Shown here piece by piece: positions 63,005 to 64,000 of a stretch of 64,000 bases of DNA. Source of the stretch: Bacteroidales bacterium (lineage in GTDB: Bacteria > Bacteroidota > Bacteroidia > Bacteroidales > UBA932); NCBI GenBank assembly GCA_015060335.1, contig SUYR01000002.1, positions 1 to 64,000 on the forward strand. Reading direction: 5' to 3'. The position numbers and the translations under genes were made by a program. Each line of letters opens with the position of its first letter. Positions within the stretch are counted from its first letter, which is position 1. The notes beneath the pieces were generated by a model. The model was not told the DNA's origin. It saw only the letters and a list, made by a program, of their open reading frames with translations, and made no database searches.

Positions 63005-63814
63005 CTATTGCAATACATTTATAAGGATGCTGACAAGAGAAAGAAGTACTGAAGTGGAAGACACTGCTATAGTAGTGATTCTCAGACCTTTATCATCTAT
63101 AGTGGACTGCCTTGCCTTTTCGACGTTCGGCTCCACATAGACCACATCGTTCTGCTGAAGAAAATAAGCCGGAGACTTGAACAGGTCAACGTCTGTGAGA
63201 TTGATCTGATACATCACCCTTCTGCCGTCCTGTTCCCTGATCACGCAAACATTGTCGCGTCTTCCGTAAATAGTCAGATCACGGGCGAGGGCAAGAGCCT
63301 GCAGCACAGTCACTTTGTCCCCTTCGATATTGAATGTTCCGGGCATGGTGACCTCTCCGAGCACAGAGACCTTGAAATTCATGAATTCCACAGTCACCAC
63401 GGCGTCTGAAAGATAACCGCCGGAAATCAACTTCTTCTTTATCATCTCCGCGAGCTCCCATCTTGTCAGACCGGCAACCTCAAGCTTTCCAAGCACAGGA
63501 AAATCTATCAGACCGTCATTATTGACAGTATATACCATCAGACGCTGACTGTATCCTCCTGTCTGGCTGATTTCCGAGCCCGCCTGATAGCTGACCACAG
63601 GGAGATTGAACATTGCAGCAAGCTCGGGATTCCTGCTCGAGACCACTATCGAAAGCATATCCTTGGGCTGGATTACTATACCGGCATGTCTGTCTATCTT
63701 TTCCGGATGGTCCAGAACCCTGTTCTGAAAATATGCTATATCCTTTACGTTTCCACACGATGATACTGCCACGATCCAGGAAACGGTCAAAACAAGTACA
63801 AATAAACGTCTCAT
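63005..63814 (-). CDS. Wza-like polysaccharide export lipoprotein
   Basis: The 269-residue lipoprotein has the signal MRRLFVLVLTVSWIVAVSSC (Cys20). The polysaccharide-export domain contains IQPKDMLSIVVSSRNPELAAM and GLIDFPVLGKLEVAG. An SLBB-type domain contains VTVEFMNFKVSVLGEVTMPG and YGRRDNVCVIREQDGRR. It ends in a hydrophobic helix (ITTIAVSSTSVLLSLVSILI). It forms the outer-membrane export channel for the polymer. Confidence 0.93.
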   Translation of the reverse strand: MRRLFVLVLTVSWIVAVSSCGNVKDIAYFQNRVLDHPEKIDRHAGIVIQPKDMLSIVVSSRNPELAAMFNLPVVSYQAGSEISQTGGYSQRLMVYTVNNDGLIDFPVLGKLEVAGLTRWELAEMIKKKLISGGYLSDAVVTVEFMNFKVSVLGEVTMPGTFNIEGDKVTVLQALALARDLTIYGRRDNVCVIREQDGRRVMYQINLTDVDLFKSPAYFLQQNDVVYVEPNVEKARQSTIDDKGLRITTIAVSSTSVLLSLVSILINVLQ

Positions 63815-63820
63815 ATCTTT

Positions 63821-64000
63821 TTACCATGTTGTCAGATCAGAATTTACCGTCGCCACACCCGGCTTTCGATATCTTCTTATTATAGTGCCGGTCAGTAGCA
63901 TATGATAGCCGCACCACAGCACAAGATCGAGTAATACGATTACATTGATGTTCACGCCAAATCCGCTCAAAGAAATATTCATTCCGAAAAAGAATATGGC
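63821..64000 (-). CDS. C-terminal fragment of a membrane protein (window edge)
   Basis: The minus strand is open from 64000 to a TAA at 63823-63821, 59 residues. It contains two hydrophobic stretches (IFFFGMNISLSGFG; INVIVLLDLVLWCGYHMLL), a basic RRYRKPG and a final DLTTW. It stops 6 bases before the Wza-like start, so it is in the same operon. The C-terminus does not look like the usual initiating sugar-phosphate transferase. I do not recognise it. Confidence 0.6.
   Translation of the reverse strand, partial: AIFFFGMNISLSGFGVNINVIVLLDLVLWCGYHMLLTGTIIRRYRKPGVATVNSDLTTW

Overview
The window comes from a member of the Bacteroidota, most likely the order Bacteroidales. The evidence is a SusC/SusD outer-membrane pair, BACON-domain and GSCFA proteins, many lipoprotein signals, promoter-like TAnnTTTG elements in place of E. 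coli-type -10 boxes, and a membrane-anchored AraC-type regulator. The genus cannot be fixed from the sequence alone.

Left edge (1-170): the 5' end of a group II intron (minus strand, class C-like) sits directly behind a terminator hairpin. It continues outside the window.

Region 1 (182-27500): a large polysaccharide-utilisation-type locus. The core minus-strand operon runs from 22221 down to 10187: GHL10-like lipoprotein, SusC, SusD, DUF5018 lipoprotein, DUF2233/NAGPA phosphodiester glycosidase, GHL10-like lipoprotein, BACON lipoprotein, then a strong terminator. A second minus-strand unit follows: AGE-family epimerase, GHL10-like, DUF4434 (9849 to 6121). A divergent plus-strand unit encodes a Tat-type DUF4434 lipoprotein, a sugar porter and a ROK regulator (22375-26035). 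The outer arms hold a flavin oxidoreductase, a CE2-like esterase, a metallophosphoesterase, a DUF5009/HGSNAT-like membrane acyltransferase and a third DUF4434 protein. No well-characterised glycosidase family is visible. Predicted degradation rests on three GHL10-like and three DUF4434 TIM-barrel proteins plus the phosphodiester glycosidase. This is the best candidate in the window for an undescribed system. A GlcNAc- or ManNAc-related, phosphodiester-decorated glycan is my inference for its substrate.

Region 2 (27506-46856): mostly housekeeping and mixed genes: ndk, a DPP-IV-like peptidase, sdaA, a lipase-like hydrolase, a GSCFA protein, a class C beta-lactamase-like hydrolase, ffh, lysA, a membrane AraC regulator with an outer-membrane barrel protein, then ugd-manC-small ORF, an aminotransferase, an acetyltransferase and a patatin. 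Several convergent pairs overlap at their stop codons.

Region 3 (46857-64000): a non-coding stretch with hairpins and a higher-order tandem repeat lies next to the 3' end of a tightly packed minus-strand Wzx/Wzy-type exopolysaccharide operon. In transcription order this operon is: partial membrane protein, wza-like, wzc-like, CpsB/YwqE phosphatase, a three-gene UDP-N-acetyl-L-fucosamine pathway (capE/capF/capG type), UDP-HexNAc dehydrogenase, flippase, GT32, GT2, EpsG-type polymerase and three GT4 transferases. The last is WbuB-like, a family that includes L-FucNAc transferases. The initiating sugar-phosphate transferase is not in the window.
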